From contig UEGQ01000001.1 of NCBI GenBank assembly GCA_900466005.1, positions 248,001 to 312,000 on the forward strand: DNA of 64,000 nt, given 5' to 3'. The notes below the pieces were generated by a model, which saw only the letters and a program-made list of their open reading frames with translations, was not told the origin of the DNA and did not search any database. Below, in pieces: positions 1 to 8,580 of the stretch. Each line of letters begins with the position of its first letter. The stretch's first letter is position 1. Position numbers and translations under genes: made by a program. The DNA comes from Hyphomicrobiales bacterium (GTDB lineage Bacteria > Pseudomonadota > Alphaproteobacteria > Rhizobiales > Rhizobiaceae).

Positions 1-261
1 CGTCTCGTCGTCGAGTTGCGCGACGGTCGGACGCTTCCCTGCTCCGAGATCGACCAGACGAAGGGCCGCAAGAGAGCGAAGCGCCTCTCGAACAACCGTA
101 CGGGAGACATGAAGTTCTCTGGTAAGCACGGATTCTGCCGGAAGGCGATCGCCGGGCTTCAACGCATTCTCCCGGATGAATCGGGTGATCGCCGTCATCG
201 CGACAGCAACAAAGTCACCGGACGATGCCGCGGCCGGTGGCGAGGTGGTGTCTTGATCCAA
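1..261 (-). CDS. GntR/FadR-family transcriptional regulator, N-terminal part (cut by window edge)
   Basis: Reading leftward from a TTG codon at 261-259 gives about 87 codons that run off the window. The sequence contains a winged-helix domain typical of GntR regulators: 'LPAESVLTRELHVSRTVVREALRSL' is split here as LPAESVLTREL followed by VSRTVVREALRSL, and then a hydrophobic wing. VVREALRSL is the usual FadR-type recognition helix. A Shine-Dalgarno-like AGGAGA lies 6-7 bases before the TTG. The effector-binding domain is outside the window. A large palindrome directly upstream suggests autoregulation. Because the neighbouring operon handles pectin-derived sugars, a sugar-acid effector is plausible but is only an inference. 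Confidence 0.8.
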   Translation of the reverse strand, partial: MDQDTTSPPAAASSGDFVAVAMTAITRFIRENALKPGDRLPAESVLTRELHVSRTVVREALRSLAALRLVDLGAGKRPTVAQLDDET

Positions 262-274
262 GTGTGTCTCCTAC

Positions 275-310
275 GTTTTCCGAAAACCTATAATACAGGT
301 TTCGGAAAAC
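275..310. promoter_or_regulatory. Palindromic operator upstream of the GntR-type gene
   Basis: The left arm GTTTTCCGAAAACC (275-288) is matched in inverted orientation by GGTTTCGGAAAAC (298-310), with one base missing in the right arm. The 9-base centre contains TATAAT (289-294). It sits 14 bases upstream of the proposed start of the partial GntR gene. Nested palindromes of this kind are usual binding sites for GntR-family dimers. Autoregulation is an inference. Confidence 0.6.
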
Positions 311-332
311 CTAGCCCGCTTCGACAAAAAAG

Positions 333-1283
333 TCAGTGATTTCCGATTACGCTCTTCCGGGTGAGAATGGGGAATACGGCCAGTCCGTCCTCCTCACCAC
401 GGGGGAAGCCTCCGTCGCGGTGGCGTTTCTCGGCAGCCTTATAGCCAGCCGGACTGATTCCGATATATCGCTTGAACATGCGGGAGAAATAATAGAAGTC
501 GGCATAGCCGACATATTCGGCAGCCTTCTTGACCGAGCCTCCGGCAGCAAGCACGCCCATCGCCCGCTCCATCCGCTTGAACTCCTGATATTTGTGCGGT
601 GTCAGCCCGACCTGCCTGCGGAACTCTCGACGGAAGTAGTCCTGGTTGTAGCCGATGGAAGCAAGCGCGCTTTCGACTATACCGTCGTTCAGCGGATCGG
701 CTGCGATCTGGCTCGCCGCCACCATCACACTCAGCGATAGCGCGTCGGGATTGTTGGCCGCGGCCTGCGACGGCCGGCGCCATCCCAGGAATGCGGCCTC
801 GATGAATTCGATCAGCAAGACCATGAAGAGATGATGCTGCGCGAGGTTCGTCGAAGACGGAGGCGCCGTTTCCCGGTAGTGCCGGACGAGAGGCTGGAGC
901 ATCGACCAGTGTGGCATCTCTACAGAATGACGCAGATCCATCTGCGCGATTAGGTCCATTCGTCCGAACACATCCAACGTGAAATGTTGGGCGATACCGG
1001 TGTACAGATCGCTGGAAAGCGTTCGCCCGATGAACCGGGTCCCGGCTTCGATCAGCATCGCCCTGCCGGGAGAAAGTATCACCGTCTCGCCGCCGACCTC
1101 GTATTCGGCAGTGCCCGTAAGGCAGATGACAAGGTCGTGCACCCTGTTGCGCTTGTCGATCCTCCAAGTCGGCGAGTGCTGCATCTTGATGGTCGAGCGC
1201 GTCAACGTCAGGCTGAGCGCATTGACCGAAATTCCACCAAGAGCGTTGCCTTCGATTTTGTCCATCTTTTTGTCCGGAACCAT
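333..1283 (-). CDS. AraC-family transcriptional regulator
   Basis: A 316-residue protein with an N-terminal cupin-like sensory half (VICLTGTAEYEVGGE, SPGRAMLIEAGTRF) and a C-terminal double helix-turn-helix of the AraC type. The second HTH reads VKKAAEYVGYADFYYFSRMFKRYIG, split here as VKKAAEYVGYAD and FYYFSRMFKRYIGISP, the family signature. It is divergent from the carbohydrate importer and glycoside hydrolase operon that begins at 1513, so it is the likely local activator responding to a plant-derived sugar. ATG at 1283 is used; an in-frame ATG six codons later is an equally possible start. Confidence 0.9.
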   Translation of the reverse strand: MVPDKKMDKIEGNALGGISVNALSLTLTRSTIKMQHSPTWRIDKRNRVHDLVICLTGTAEYEVGGETVILSPGRAMLIEAGTRFIGRTLSSDLYTGIAQHFTLDVFGRMDLIAQMDLRHSVEMPHWSMLQPLVRHYRETAPPSSTNLAQHHLFMVLLIEFIEAAFLGWRRPSQAAANNPDALSLSVMVAASQIAADPLNDGIVESALASIGYNQDYFRREFRRQVGLTPHKYQEFKRMERAMGVLAAGGSVKKAAEYVGYADFYYFSRMFKRYIGISPAGYKAAEKRHRDGGFPRGEEDGLAVFPILTRKSVIGNH

Positions 1284-1512
1284 CTATTCTCAGAGACGAA
1301 GCTCCGAACAATAGTACGCGCATAGCCCTAAAACGCCATCTGATTCAGGCTGAAACCGTGGGAGGAGTGGGCAATATCGGGGAACTGCCGGGCCTGGGAG
1401 CCGGCGCTTGCCCGATTTGGCTCGAACTGGCGATGTACAATACGGGATATCTTCTTTTCGGCACTGCGACCACCACAGCATCCGCTGGCTCTCTAATAGT
1501 CGGAGTGGCACT

Positions 1513-2397
1513 ATGAGCGGCGAACACCGCCTCATGGGCCTCCTCTACCTCGCGCCGTATATCGCGGGACTCCTCGTCTTCACCGCAATACCCTTTGCCG
1601 CCTCCTTCTATCTGAGCTTTACAAATTACAGCCTGATCGGAGAGCCGGCCTTTGTCGGGCTGAAAAACTACTGGAAGCTCGTCAGCGCAGATAGGACGTT
1701 CCAGAAGTCATTGAGTGTCACACTTTTCTATGTCTTCACGACTGTGCCGCTCAAATTGGCCTTCGCTCTCTTCATTGCCGTCATTCTCAACTACAAGCTG
1801 AGATTCATAAACTTCTTCCGCACGGCCTTTTACATTCCGTCGATCCTCGGCGGGTCGATTGCCGTAGCCGTCCTCTGGCGTTACATCTTCTCAGACGTCG
1901 GCCTGGTCAACATGGCCTTGCAAACCATCGGACTGGAACCGGTCAACTGGTTCGGCGATCCGGAAAACGCGCTCTTCACGATCACGCTACTACGGCTCTG
2001 GCAGTTCGGCTCGGCCATGGTGATTTTCCTGGCGGCCCTGCAAAGCATCGATCCGGCTCTCTACGAGGCGGCGGCAATCGATGGCGCAGGGCGCTGGAAG
2101 TCCTTCGTCCACATCACCCTCCCGCTCGTCACGCCTGTTATCTTCTTCAATCTGATCATGCAGATGGTCCAGGCATTCCAGGAGTTCAACGGGCCTTACA
2201 TCATCACGCAGGGCGGCCCTCTCAAGGCGACCTATCTGCTGCCGCTCTATATCTACGAAGAAGCCTTCAAGCGGTTCGAAATGGGCTATGCCTCGGCGAT
2301 CGCCTGGGTGCTCTTCTCCATCATCATGGTCCTGACGCTGATCGCGTTCTGGTCCTCACGCCACTGGGTCTATTACGCCGGCGACAAGAGGAGTTGA
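1513..2397 (+). CDS. Carbohydrate ABC transporter permease (MalF/UgpA type)
   Basis: A 294-residue inner-membrane protein of the binding-protein-dependent transport family. It has an N-terminal segment LLYLAPYIAGLLVFTAIPFA, several further hydrophobic segments, and the EAA loop (LYEAAAIDGAGRWKSFVHIT) that docks on the ATPase. The ATG at 1513 is preferred over longer in-frame options because GGAG precedes it and the homologous region begins there. It is the first gene of an operon with a second permease, ATPase, binding protein and two glycoside hydrolases, pointing to uptake of pectic oligosaccharides. Confidence 0.93.
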   Translation: MSGEHRLMGLLYLAPYIAGLLVFTAIPFAASFYLSFTNYSLIGEPAFVGLKNYWKLVSADRTFQKSLSVTLFYVFTTVPLKLAFALFIAVILNYKLRFINFFRTAFYIPSILGGSIAVAVLWRYIFSDVGLVNMALQTIGLEPVNWFGDPENALFTITLLRLWQFGSAMVIFLAALQSIDPALYEAAAIDGAGRWKSFVHITLPLVTPVIFFNLIMQMVQAFQEFNGPYIITQGGPLKATYLLPLYIYEEAFKRFEMGYASAIAWVLFSIIMVLTLIAFWSSRHWVYYAGDKRS

Positions 2398-2399
2398 CC

Positions 2400-3308
2400 A
2401 TGGTCGAACACACGTTGCCCACAGCGATCGACCGTGACACCGACCTGGAGCGATCGACGGCACGGGAGAACCTCCGCCATACAGTCATCGCGGCGCTGCG
2501 CTACGGTCTGCTTCTGGTAGTCGGCCTCGTAATGCTCTATCCGCTGATCTGGCTGGTCGGCGCCTCTTTCAAGACGAATTCGGAGATATTCGCCAATCCG
2601 GGCTTCATCCCGCAATCCCCGACCGCCAGCGGCTACGTGGAAGGCTGGAAGACGTCGACACCGTATACGTTCGGCCGCTTCTTCCTGAACACTTTCTGGA
2701 TCGTGATTCCGAAGGTCATCGGGACGGCAATCTCCTGTACGGCCGTCGCCTACGGCTTCGCGCGCTTCGAATTCCCCGGCAAGAAGATACTGTTCGCCTC
2801 GCTCATCGGGACCCTCCTCTTGCCGAACGTGGTCACCCGCATTCCACAGTACGTACTTTTTCGCGACCTCGGCTGGCTCGATACGTTCCTGCCGCTGTGG
2901 GTGCCATCGGCCTTTGCCGGCGACGCGTTCTTCGTCTTCATGTTGGTACAGTTCCTGAGAGCGATTCCTCGCGACATGGAGGAGGCCGCGCGCGTGGACG
3001 GGGCGACCAGCTGGCAGACCCTGGTTTTCATCGTGGTTCCCTTGCTGGCTCCCGCCCTCGTGTCCGTCTGCCTCTTCCAGTTCATGTGGACGATGAACGA
3101 CTTTCTGGGACCGCTCGTCTATGTCTCGTCAGTCGAGAAATATCCGATCTCGCTGGCACTCAAGCTGTCGATCGACACCACCGAAGCGTTCCAGTGGAAC
3201 CGCGTTCTGTCGATGTCCGTACTCGCGATCACGCCCGCCCTCGTGGTGTTCTTCCTCGCCCAGAAATACTTCATCCAAGGCATCTCGACCGGCGGCATCA
3301 AGGGGTAG
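2400..3308 (+). CDS. Carbohydrate ABC transporter permease (MalG/UgpE type)
   Basis: A 302-residue permease with about six hydrophobic segments and an EAA loop (DMEEAARVDGATSWQTLVFI). The partner permease ends at 2397, two bases before this ATG. AGGAG at 2388-2393 fits the ATG at 2400 better than the TTG two codons earlier. Together with the MalF-type protein it forms the transmembrane channel of a CUT1-type sugar importer. Its substrate is inferred from the downstream GH28 and GH105 genes. Confidence 0.93.
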   Translation: MVEHTLPTAIDRDTDLERSTARENLRHTVIAALRYGLLLVVGLVMLYPLIWLVGASFKTNSEIFANPGFIPQSPTASGYVEGWKTSTPYTFGRFFLNTFWIVIPKVIGTAISCTAVAYGFARFEFPGKKILFASLIGTLLLPNVVTRIPQYVLFRDLGWLDTFLPLWVPSAFAGDAFFVFMLVQFLRAIPRDMEEAARVDGATSWQTLVFIVVPLLAPALVSVCLFQFMWTMNDFLGPLVYVSSVEKYPISLALKLSIDTTEAFQWNRVLSMSVLAITPALVVFFLAQKYFIQGISTGGIKG

Positions 3309-3311
3309 GAT

Positions 3312-4427
3312 ATGGCCAGACTGGAACTCAGGAACCTTGAAAAAAACTATGGTGCGGTGAAAGCCGTGCACGGTATCAATCTCGCCGTCGAGGACGGCGA
3401 ATTCATGGTTCTGGTCGGCCCCTCCGGCTGCGCCAAATCAACGACCCTGCGGATGATAGCAGGGCTCGAACGGGTGACTGGCGGCGAAATCAGGATTGCC
3501 GACCAACTCGTCAACGATAGACCACCGGGAGAGCGCGGGATCGCGATGGTCTTCCAGAACTATGCGCTTTACCCGCATATGCGTGTGCGCAGGAATCTCT
3601 CCTTCGGCCTGCGCCTCAAACGCCGCCCGCGGGTGGAAATAGAGGCGGCGACAGACGAGGTCTCGAACATTCTGGAAATCGGCGAACTGCTCGACCGACT
3701 ACCGAAGCAGCTTTCCGGTGGACAGGCACAACGTGTCGCCGTCGGGCGCGCGCTGATCAAGAAGCCACGCGTCTTCCTCTTCGACGAACCACTCTCCAAT
3801 CTCGACGCGAAGCTGCGCGCATCTATGCGGGTGCGGATCACCGACCTGCACAAGCAACTGAAGGCAGAGGGGGAACAATCGACCGCCGTCTACGTCACGC
3901 ACGATCAGACGGAAGCCATGACAATGGGCGACCGCATCTGCGTGATGAAGGAAGGGCGGATCATGCAGGTCGCCGACCCGGTGAACCTGTACAACCACCC
4001 TGCCAACGCCTTCGTCGCTGGTTTCATCGGTTCGCCGGAAATGAATCTGGTTGACGCCGATCTCTCCAGCAACGGCGAACTCCGGATCGGGACCCAGACG
4101 ATCAGACTCGATGACAGCTTTCGTGGTCGGATCCGCGAGGGGGTGAGGGAGGTGACATTCGGCATTCGCCCGCAGCATCTCGCAATCGTCAGGCAAGACG
4201 AGCAGAACGCTCTCGCCGGCAAAGTCTCCCATATCGAGTTCATGGGGCACGAAATCTACATCTACGCGGAGGTCGAGGGACATGGGTTCATCGTTGCCAC
4301 TCCCGCGGCGGGCTTCAACCGGCACCATCTCTCGGACGGGCGTATCCGGATCAGGTCACAACCTGGTTCTGCCCATATCTTCGATCGGCTTACGGGCGAG
4401 AGCATCTCGCTGGCGAACCGGACGTGA
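3312..4427 (+). CDS. Sugar ABC transporter ATP-binding protein (UgpC/MalK type)
   Basis: A 371-residue ATPase with Walker A GPSGCAKST, Q-loop FQNYALYPHM, ABC signature LSGGQAQRVAVGRA, Walker B VFLFDEPLSNLDA and H-loop VTHDQ. The C-terminal third is the TOBE/MOP regulatory domain typical of CUT1 importers. Walker A has Ala where Gly is usual (GCAKST), a tolerated variant. It follows the second permease by three bases and energises the same importer. Confidence 0.94.
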   Translation: MARLELRNLEKNYGAVKAVHGINLAVEDGEFMVLVGPSGCAKSTTLRMIAGLERVTGGEIRIADQLVNDRPPGERGIAMVFQNYALYPHMRVRRNLSFGLRLKRRPRVEIEAATDEVSNILEIGELLDRLPKQLSGGQAQRVAVGRALIKKPRVFLFDEPLSNLDAKLRASMRVRITDLHKQLKAEGEQSTAVYVTHDQTEAMTMGDRICVMKEGRIMQVADPVNLYNHPANAFVAGFIGSPEMNLVDADLSSNGELRIGTQTIRLDDSFRGRIREGVREVTFGIRPQHLAIVRQDEQNALAGKVSHIEFMGHEIYIYAEVEGHGFIVATPAAGFNRHHLSDGRIRIRSQPGSAHIFDRLTGESISLANRT

Positions 4428-4457
4428 ATGCAACGACAACTTCAGGGAGGAACGAGT

Positions 4458-5711
4458 ATGAAACTGGTGCAGAGCACGATCGCCGCACTTCTCGCAGCAA
4501 CAAGCCTGAATAGCCTTTCGGCGGCCGAACTGCGCATGTCGTGGTGGGGCGGAGACAGCCGCCACAAGGCGACACAGGAAGCTCTGAAGGTGTGCGGCGA
4601 AAAGTACGGGCATACCATCGCGCCGGAGTTCACCGGCTGGGATGGACATCTTGAGAAAGTCACAACCCAAATCGCCGGCGGCACTGAGGCCGACATCATG
4701 CAGATCAACTGGCCGTGGTTGCCGTTGTTTTCGATCAACGGTGATGGCTTTGCGGACCTTAGAGAATATGCCGGCATCATCGATCTCGGACAATGGACGG
4801 AGTCGGACCTTCAGGGCAGCACCATGAACGGGAAACTGAACGGACTTCCGGTGTCCACCACCGGCCGTGTCTTTCTGTTCAACACGACCACCTTCGAAAA
4901 GGTCGGCCTTCCCATACCCAAAACCTGGGACGACCTATTCGCTTCGGCCAAGATGGTGAAGGAGAAGATCGGCCCCGACACCCATCCGATGAATGCCGTG
5001 AAGGAGACGGCCGTCCTGCTCGTCTCCCTGCGGGCGACCCAGAACACCGGCAAGGACATGATCGATCCGGAAACCAAGAAGGTCGCTTGGAGCGAGGCCG
5101 AGCTGGCAGCCGCCATCGACTTCTATGGCAGAATGGTCAGCGAAGGCGTCGTCATGTCACAGAAGGACCTCGCCGGCGAAGGCAATCTCAATCTCTTCGA
5201 GAGCCCCAAATGGGCCGATGGCCGGATCGCCGGCTCCTATGAATGGGACTCCACCTATTCGAAGTATGCCGATCCCCTGCAAGAGGGACAGAAGCTCGTT
5301 CCGGTGCCGCTCCTAAAAGATGCCGATGCCGTCAGCGAGGGGATCTACCGCAAGCCGTCAATGGTGTTTTCGATTTCCCGAAACTCGAAAGATCCGAAGG
5401 CGGCGGCGCAGATCCTAAACTGCCTTCTGAACGAACCAGACGCCATCAAGATTCTCGGTACCAGTCGCGGGCTCCCCGCGAGCAAAATCGCCGCGGAAAC
5501 GGTCGCCGGCTCAGTGGAGCCGGAACTCGCGACAGCACACAGGATCATCATGGCAGCTACGGGGCCGGCGGTCTCCCCGCTGAACGAGCATCCGAAAATC
5601 CGCAGCATCTTCCTCGATACGCTGGAGGAATATTCCTACGGACAGCTCGATTCCGCAGCGGCAGCCAAACAGATCATCACCGGGATCGACGAAGTCCTTG
5701 CAGAGCTCTGA
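4458..5711 (+). CDS. Extracellular sugar-binding protein (family 1)
   Basis: The start at 4458 gives a 417-residue precursor with a clear Sec signal (MKLVQSTIAALLAATSLNSL, then SAAELR at the cleavage region). GGGAGG lies upstream. The mature part has family-1 features such as LRMSWWGGD and DDLFASAKMVKEK. It would capture oligosaccharide in the periplasm for the two permeases encoded just before it. The reading frame can be extended ten codons upstream, but that would bury the signal peptide. Confidence 0.92.
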   Translation: MKLVQSTIAALLAATSLNSLSAAELRMSWWGGDSRHKATQEALKVCGEKYGHTIAPEFTGWDGHLEKVTTQIAGGTEADIMQINWPWLPLFSINGDGFADLREYAGIIDLGQWTESDLQGSTMNGKLNGLPVSTTGRVFLFNTTTFEKVGLPIPKTWDDLFASAKMVKEKIGPDTHPMNAVKETAVLLVSLRATQNTGKDMIDPETKKVAWSEAELAAAIDFYGRMVSEGVVMSQKDLAGEGNLNLFESPKWADGRIAGSYEWDSTYSKYADPLQEGQKLVPVPLLKDADAVSEGIYRKPSMVFSISRNSKDPKAAAQILNCLLNEPDAIKILGTSRGLPASKIAAETVAGSVEPELATAHRIIMAATGPAVSPLNEHPKIRSIFLDTLEEYSYGQLDSAAAAKQIITGIDEVLAEL

Positions 5712-5767
5712 TCCCGAACCCCGCGTGCCGCTTTCAAGGACGGCACGCCCCAACGGAACGACCCGAA

Positions 5768-7279
5768 ATGCCCTCGATCGTGCTAGTGGCCGCAACGGCC
5801 CGGACGGCCACCATCGCCGTCGAACCGACCCTGTACCGCTACCATCTACCCCGACCGTTCGACTGGCGGCTCACGTTCGGCAACGGGGAGACGGCGGCGG
5901 GCGGTGTCACGGAGACTGTCGTCTTCACGCTCGTCGATCTTGAACCGAGCACCGGCTACGCTCTCACGATTGGCGACACGACGTTCGCCTTCATGACGGA
6001 GGCCGAAAGCAAGCTGGTCTCGATCAGTGACTTCGGTGCCGAACCCGCCCGCGACGACAATACGGCATTCATACAGGCGGCTATTGATGCCTTGCCCCAC
6101 GATGCCACGTTGCGCATCCCCCGCGGCACCTGGCGCAGCTGCCCGTTGTTCCTGAAGAGCCACATGACACTTCTGCTGGAGGACGGCGCGGTGCTGTCGG
6201 CTCATTCCGACCGCGCCCGGTATCCTGTTCTGCCCGCGTATGACGATATCGGCCGCGTACTCGGCACCTGGGAAGGTGTGGCGGAGCAATGCTATGCAAG
6301 CCTGCTCACGGCGCTCGGGTGCGAGAGACTGACGATCACCGGAGCCGGGGTCATTGATGGCGGCGGCGACCGCGGCGACTGGTGGACCTGGGCGAAGGAG
6401 ACAAGAAACGGCGCCCACCGGCCTCGCACGATCTTCATCTCCAACGGACGCGACACTCGCCTGACCGGCATAACCGTGCGTAATTCGCCGTCCTGGACCA
6501 TCCATCCGGTTCTTTGTCGAAACGTGCTCGTGGCAGATCTTGCGATCGAGAATGATCCCGACTCACCGAATACCGACGGACTCAATCCGGAATGCTGCCG
6601 AAATGTCACGCTCTCGGGCATTCGCTTTTCGGTCGGGGACGACTGCATAGCGATCAAGGCCGGAAGACGCGATCGGCGCGGTGGCCTCGACCAGCCATGC
6701 GAGTCTGTTCGCGTCCAGAATTGTCTGATGGAACGCGGACACGGCGGCGTCGTTATCGGCAGCGAGATGAGCGGTTCGGTTCGTGACGTCACGGTCTTGC
6801 GTTGCGTCATGCGGCACACCGATCGTGGCTTGCGAATCAAGACTCGCCGCGGGCGTGGCGGAGAAGTCCGCGACATTCGCCTCGAAGACTGCGAGATGGA
6901 TCACGTGGGAACACCACTCGTCGTCAACGCCTTCTATTTCTGTGACCCGGACGGGTGCTCCGAACGGGTGCAGTCGAGGACGCTTCAGCCTCTTGACGAA
7001 CACACACCGCACATTGGGAAGATCTCGGTTCGGGGTCTTACCGCAACCAATACCCATGTCGCAGCCGCTGCCCTCTACGGTCTGCCGGAAGCGCCGATCA
7101 ACAACGTCTCCATAGAGGACTTTGCCGTTGGTTATGCACCTGAGGCACTGCCTGCTGTCCCCGTCATGGCATGCGGAGTGGAGCCGGTGCGGCACGCCGG
7201 CATCCTGGTCGAGAACGTCGAGTTCATTCGCCCTCCGAATTTCACCATTCTCGAAGCCCATGAACCCGAGCGGCTCTGA
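5768..7279 (+). CDS. GH28-family polygalacturonase-like glycoside hydrolase, no signal peptide
   Basis: A 503-residue right-handed beta-helix enzyme. All GH28 active-site motifs are present: NTDG (268-271), GDDC (290-293), GHGG (324-327) and RIKT (356-359). The N-terminal ~80 residues form a small beta-rich domain resembling those in bacterial exo-acting GH28 proteins. The start MPSIVLVAATARTATIAVEP carries no export signal, so the enzyme probably acts in the cytoplasm on imported oligogalacturonides. It lies 56 bases after the binding-protein gene and 3 bases before the GH105 gene. Exact linkage specificity cannot be read from the sequence. Confidence 0.92.
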   Translation: MPSIVLVAATARTATIAVEPTLYRYHLPRPFDWRLTFGNGETAAGGVTETVVFTLVDLEPSTGYALTIGDTTFAFMTEAESKLVSISDFGAEPARDDNTAFIQAAIDALPHDATLRIPRGTWRSCPLFLKSHMTLLLEDGAVLSAHSDRARYPVLPAYDDIGRVLGTWEGVAEQCYASLLTALGCERLTITGAGVIDGGGDRGDWWTWAKETRNGAHRPRTIFISNGRDTRLTGITVRNSPSWTIHPVLCRNVLVADLAIENDPDSPNTDGLNPECCRNVTLSGIRFSVGDDCIAIKAGRRDRRGGLDQPCESVRVQNCLMERGHGGVVIGSEMSGSVRDVTVLRCVMRHTDRGLRIKTRRGRGGEVRDIRLEDCEMDHVGTPLVVNAFYFCDPDGCSERVQSRTLQPLDEHTPHIGKISVRGLTATNTHVAAAALYGLPEAPINNVSIEDFAVGYAPEALPAVPVMACGVEPVRHAGILVENVEFIRPPNFTILEAHEPERL

Positions 7280-7282
7280 GCA

Positions 7283-8386
7283 ATGCTGAGCGCTTATTTT
7301 GACAGCTATGCGCGCGATTACGCCTACTACAAGGGAGGAGCCTGGTGCTACGAGGACGGATGTCTCTATCGCGGACTGTCTGCGCTCCACGATGCGACCG
7401 GCGACGGACGCTGGCTTGATCATCTGGTTCGGCTGGTCAACGGCCAGGTCGACCGCATGGGCGAAATACGCGCCTATGCCGTGGAAGAGTACAACATCGA
7501 CAACCTGTTGCCGGGACGTGCGTTGCTTTACCTCGACCGGCACACGCACGATCCGCGCTACCGCGCCGCGACGGAACATCTCGCCGTTCAGCTCGAGGAG
7601 CATCCGCGCATTGCCGTGGGATGCTACTGGCACAAGTTGCGCTACCCGCATCAGGTCTGGTTGGATGGCCTCTACATGGCGCTGCCGTTCAAGGCGGAGC
7701 TTGGTCGAGCGACAGACAGGCCAGCGCTTGTTGCCGACGCGACCCGGCAGATGCTGACCGCACTCACGCTCACCTTTGACGAGAAAAGCCGTCTTTATCG
7801 TCACGGCTACGACGAACGCCGTCAGCAACCCTGGGCTGACAGGCGCACCGGCCTTTCCCCCGCACACTGGGCGCGCGCGATAGGCTGGATGGCAATGGCG
7901 TTGGTCGATGTCATCGAATACCTGCCAGCCGGTGGCGAACGCGATACGCTCGCAAACCGCCTTCGCGAACTCTCGGTCCGCCTGAAGCAACTTCGCACGC
8001 CGGACGGGCGATGGCTTCAGGTGCTCGATCAGCCAGATATTCCCGGCAACTATGCCGAAAGCTCGGCAACGGCCATGTTCGCATATACCTATCTCAAGGC
8101 GGGACGGTTGGGCGTGGCAGGTGTCGACCCGGAGATTGGACAAGCCGCATTCCGGTCGCTGCAGGAAAACGCATTGCGTCCCGACGGGAAGGACCGGATT
8201 GTACTCCGGGATGTCTGCTGCGTGGCAGGACTGGGGGGGCTCGGAGGCGTCTACCGTGACGGAACACCCGCCTACTACCTCTCGGAACCCTTGCAGCCCG
8301 ACGACGTAAAGGGCGTCGGACCGTTGATGACGGCTGAGGCCGAGCGCCTCCTCCTTTCGGAGGCGGTGCTCGGCCTTAGGCGATAG
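7283..8386 (+). CDS. GH105-family unsaturated glycuronyl hydrolase (YteR/RhiN type)
   Basis: A 367-residue protein of the six-hairpin barrel GH88/GH105 group. Recognised elements are YNIDNLLPGRALLYL, VWLDGLYMALPF (with the probable catalytic Asp at 128), HGYDERRQQPWAD and SPAHWARAIGWMAMALVDVI. The family removes the 4,5-unsaturated uronic residue from oligosaccharides released by pectate or rhamnogalacturonan lyases. No signal peptide is present. It is the last gene of the importer operon, completing a take-up-then-cleave pathway with the GH28 enzyme. Confidence 0.9.
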   Translation: MLSAYFDSYARDYAYYKGGAWCYEDGCLYRGLSALHDATGDGRWLDHLVRLVNGQVDRMGEIRAYAVEEYNIDNLLPGRALLYLDRHTHDPRYRAATEHLAVQLEEHPRIAVGCYWHKLRYPHQVWLDGLYMALPFKAELGRATDRPALVADATRQMLTALTLTFDEKSRLYRHGYDERRQQPWADRRTGLSPAHWARAIGWMAMALVDVIEYLPAGGERDTLANRLRELSVRLKQLRTPDGRWLQVLDQPDIPGNYAESSATAMFAYTYLKAGRLGVAGVDPEIGQAAFRSLQENALRPDGKDRIVLRDVCCVAGLGGLGGVYRDGTPAYYLSEPLQPDDVKGVGPLMTAEAERLLLSEAVLGLRR

Positions 8387-8580
8387 AGTCGACGACGTCG
8401 ATCCCTCTGATCTGACCGCCTGCACCACTTCTCGCCAATCCGGGGCGATGGCAGAGACTTGGTGATCATGCGTGCATGCCAGCGAGAGAAACGCCGTTGT
8501 GTGAGCGGATGCGAGATGCCAGTATTTCCGCCGAGAGTGCCGACGCAGGGCGTCCGGTAAAGAGCTCAAGGAGGGGAATT

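Noticed and set aside
6563..8569. A 668-codon open frame on the minus strand across the GH28/GH105 genes
   Set aside because: It is an antisense shadow of high-GC coding DNA. The plus-strand frames carry complete enzyme motifs, and the antisense product has no recognisable domain.
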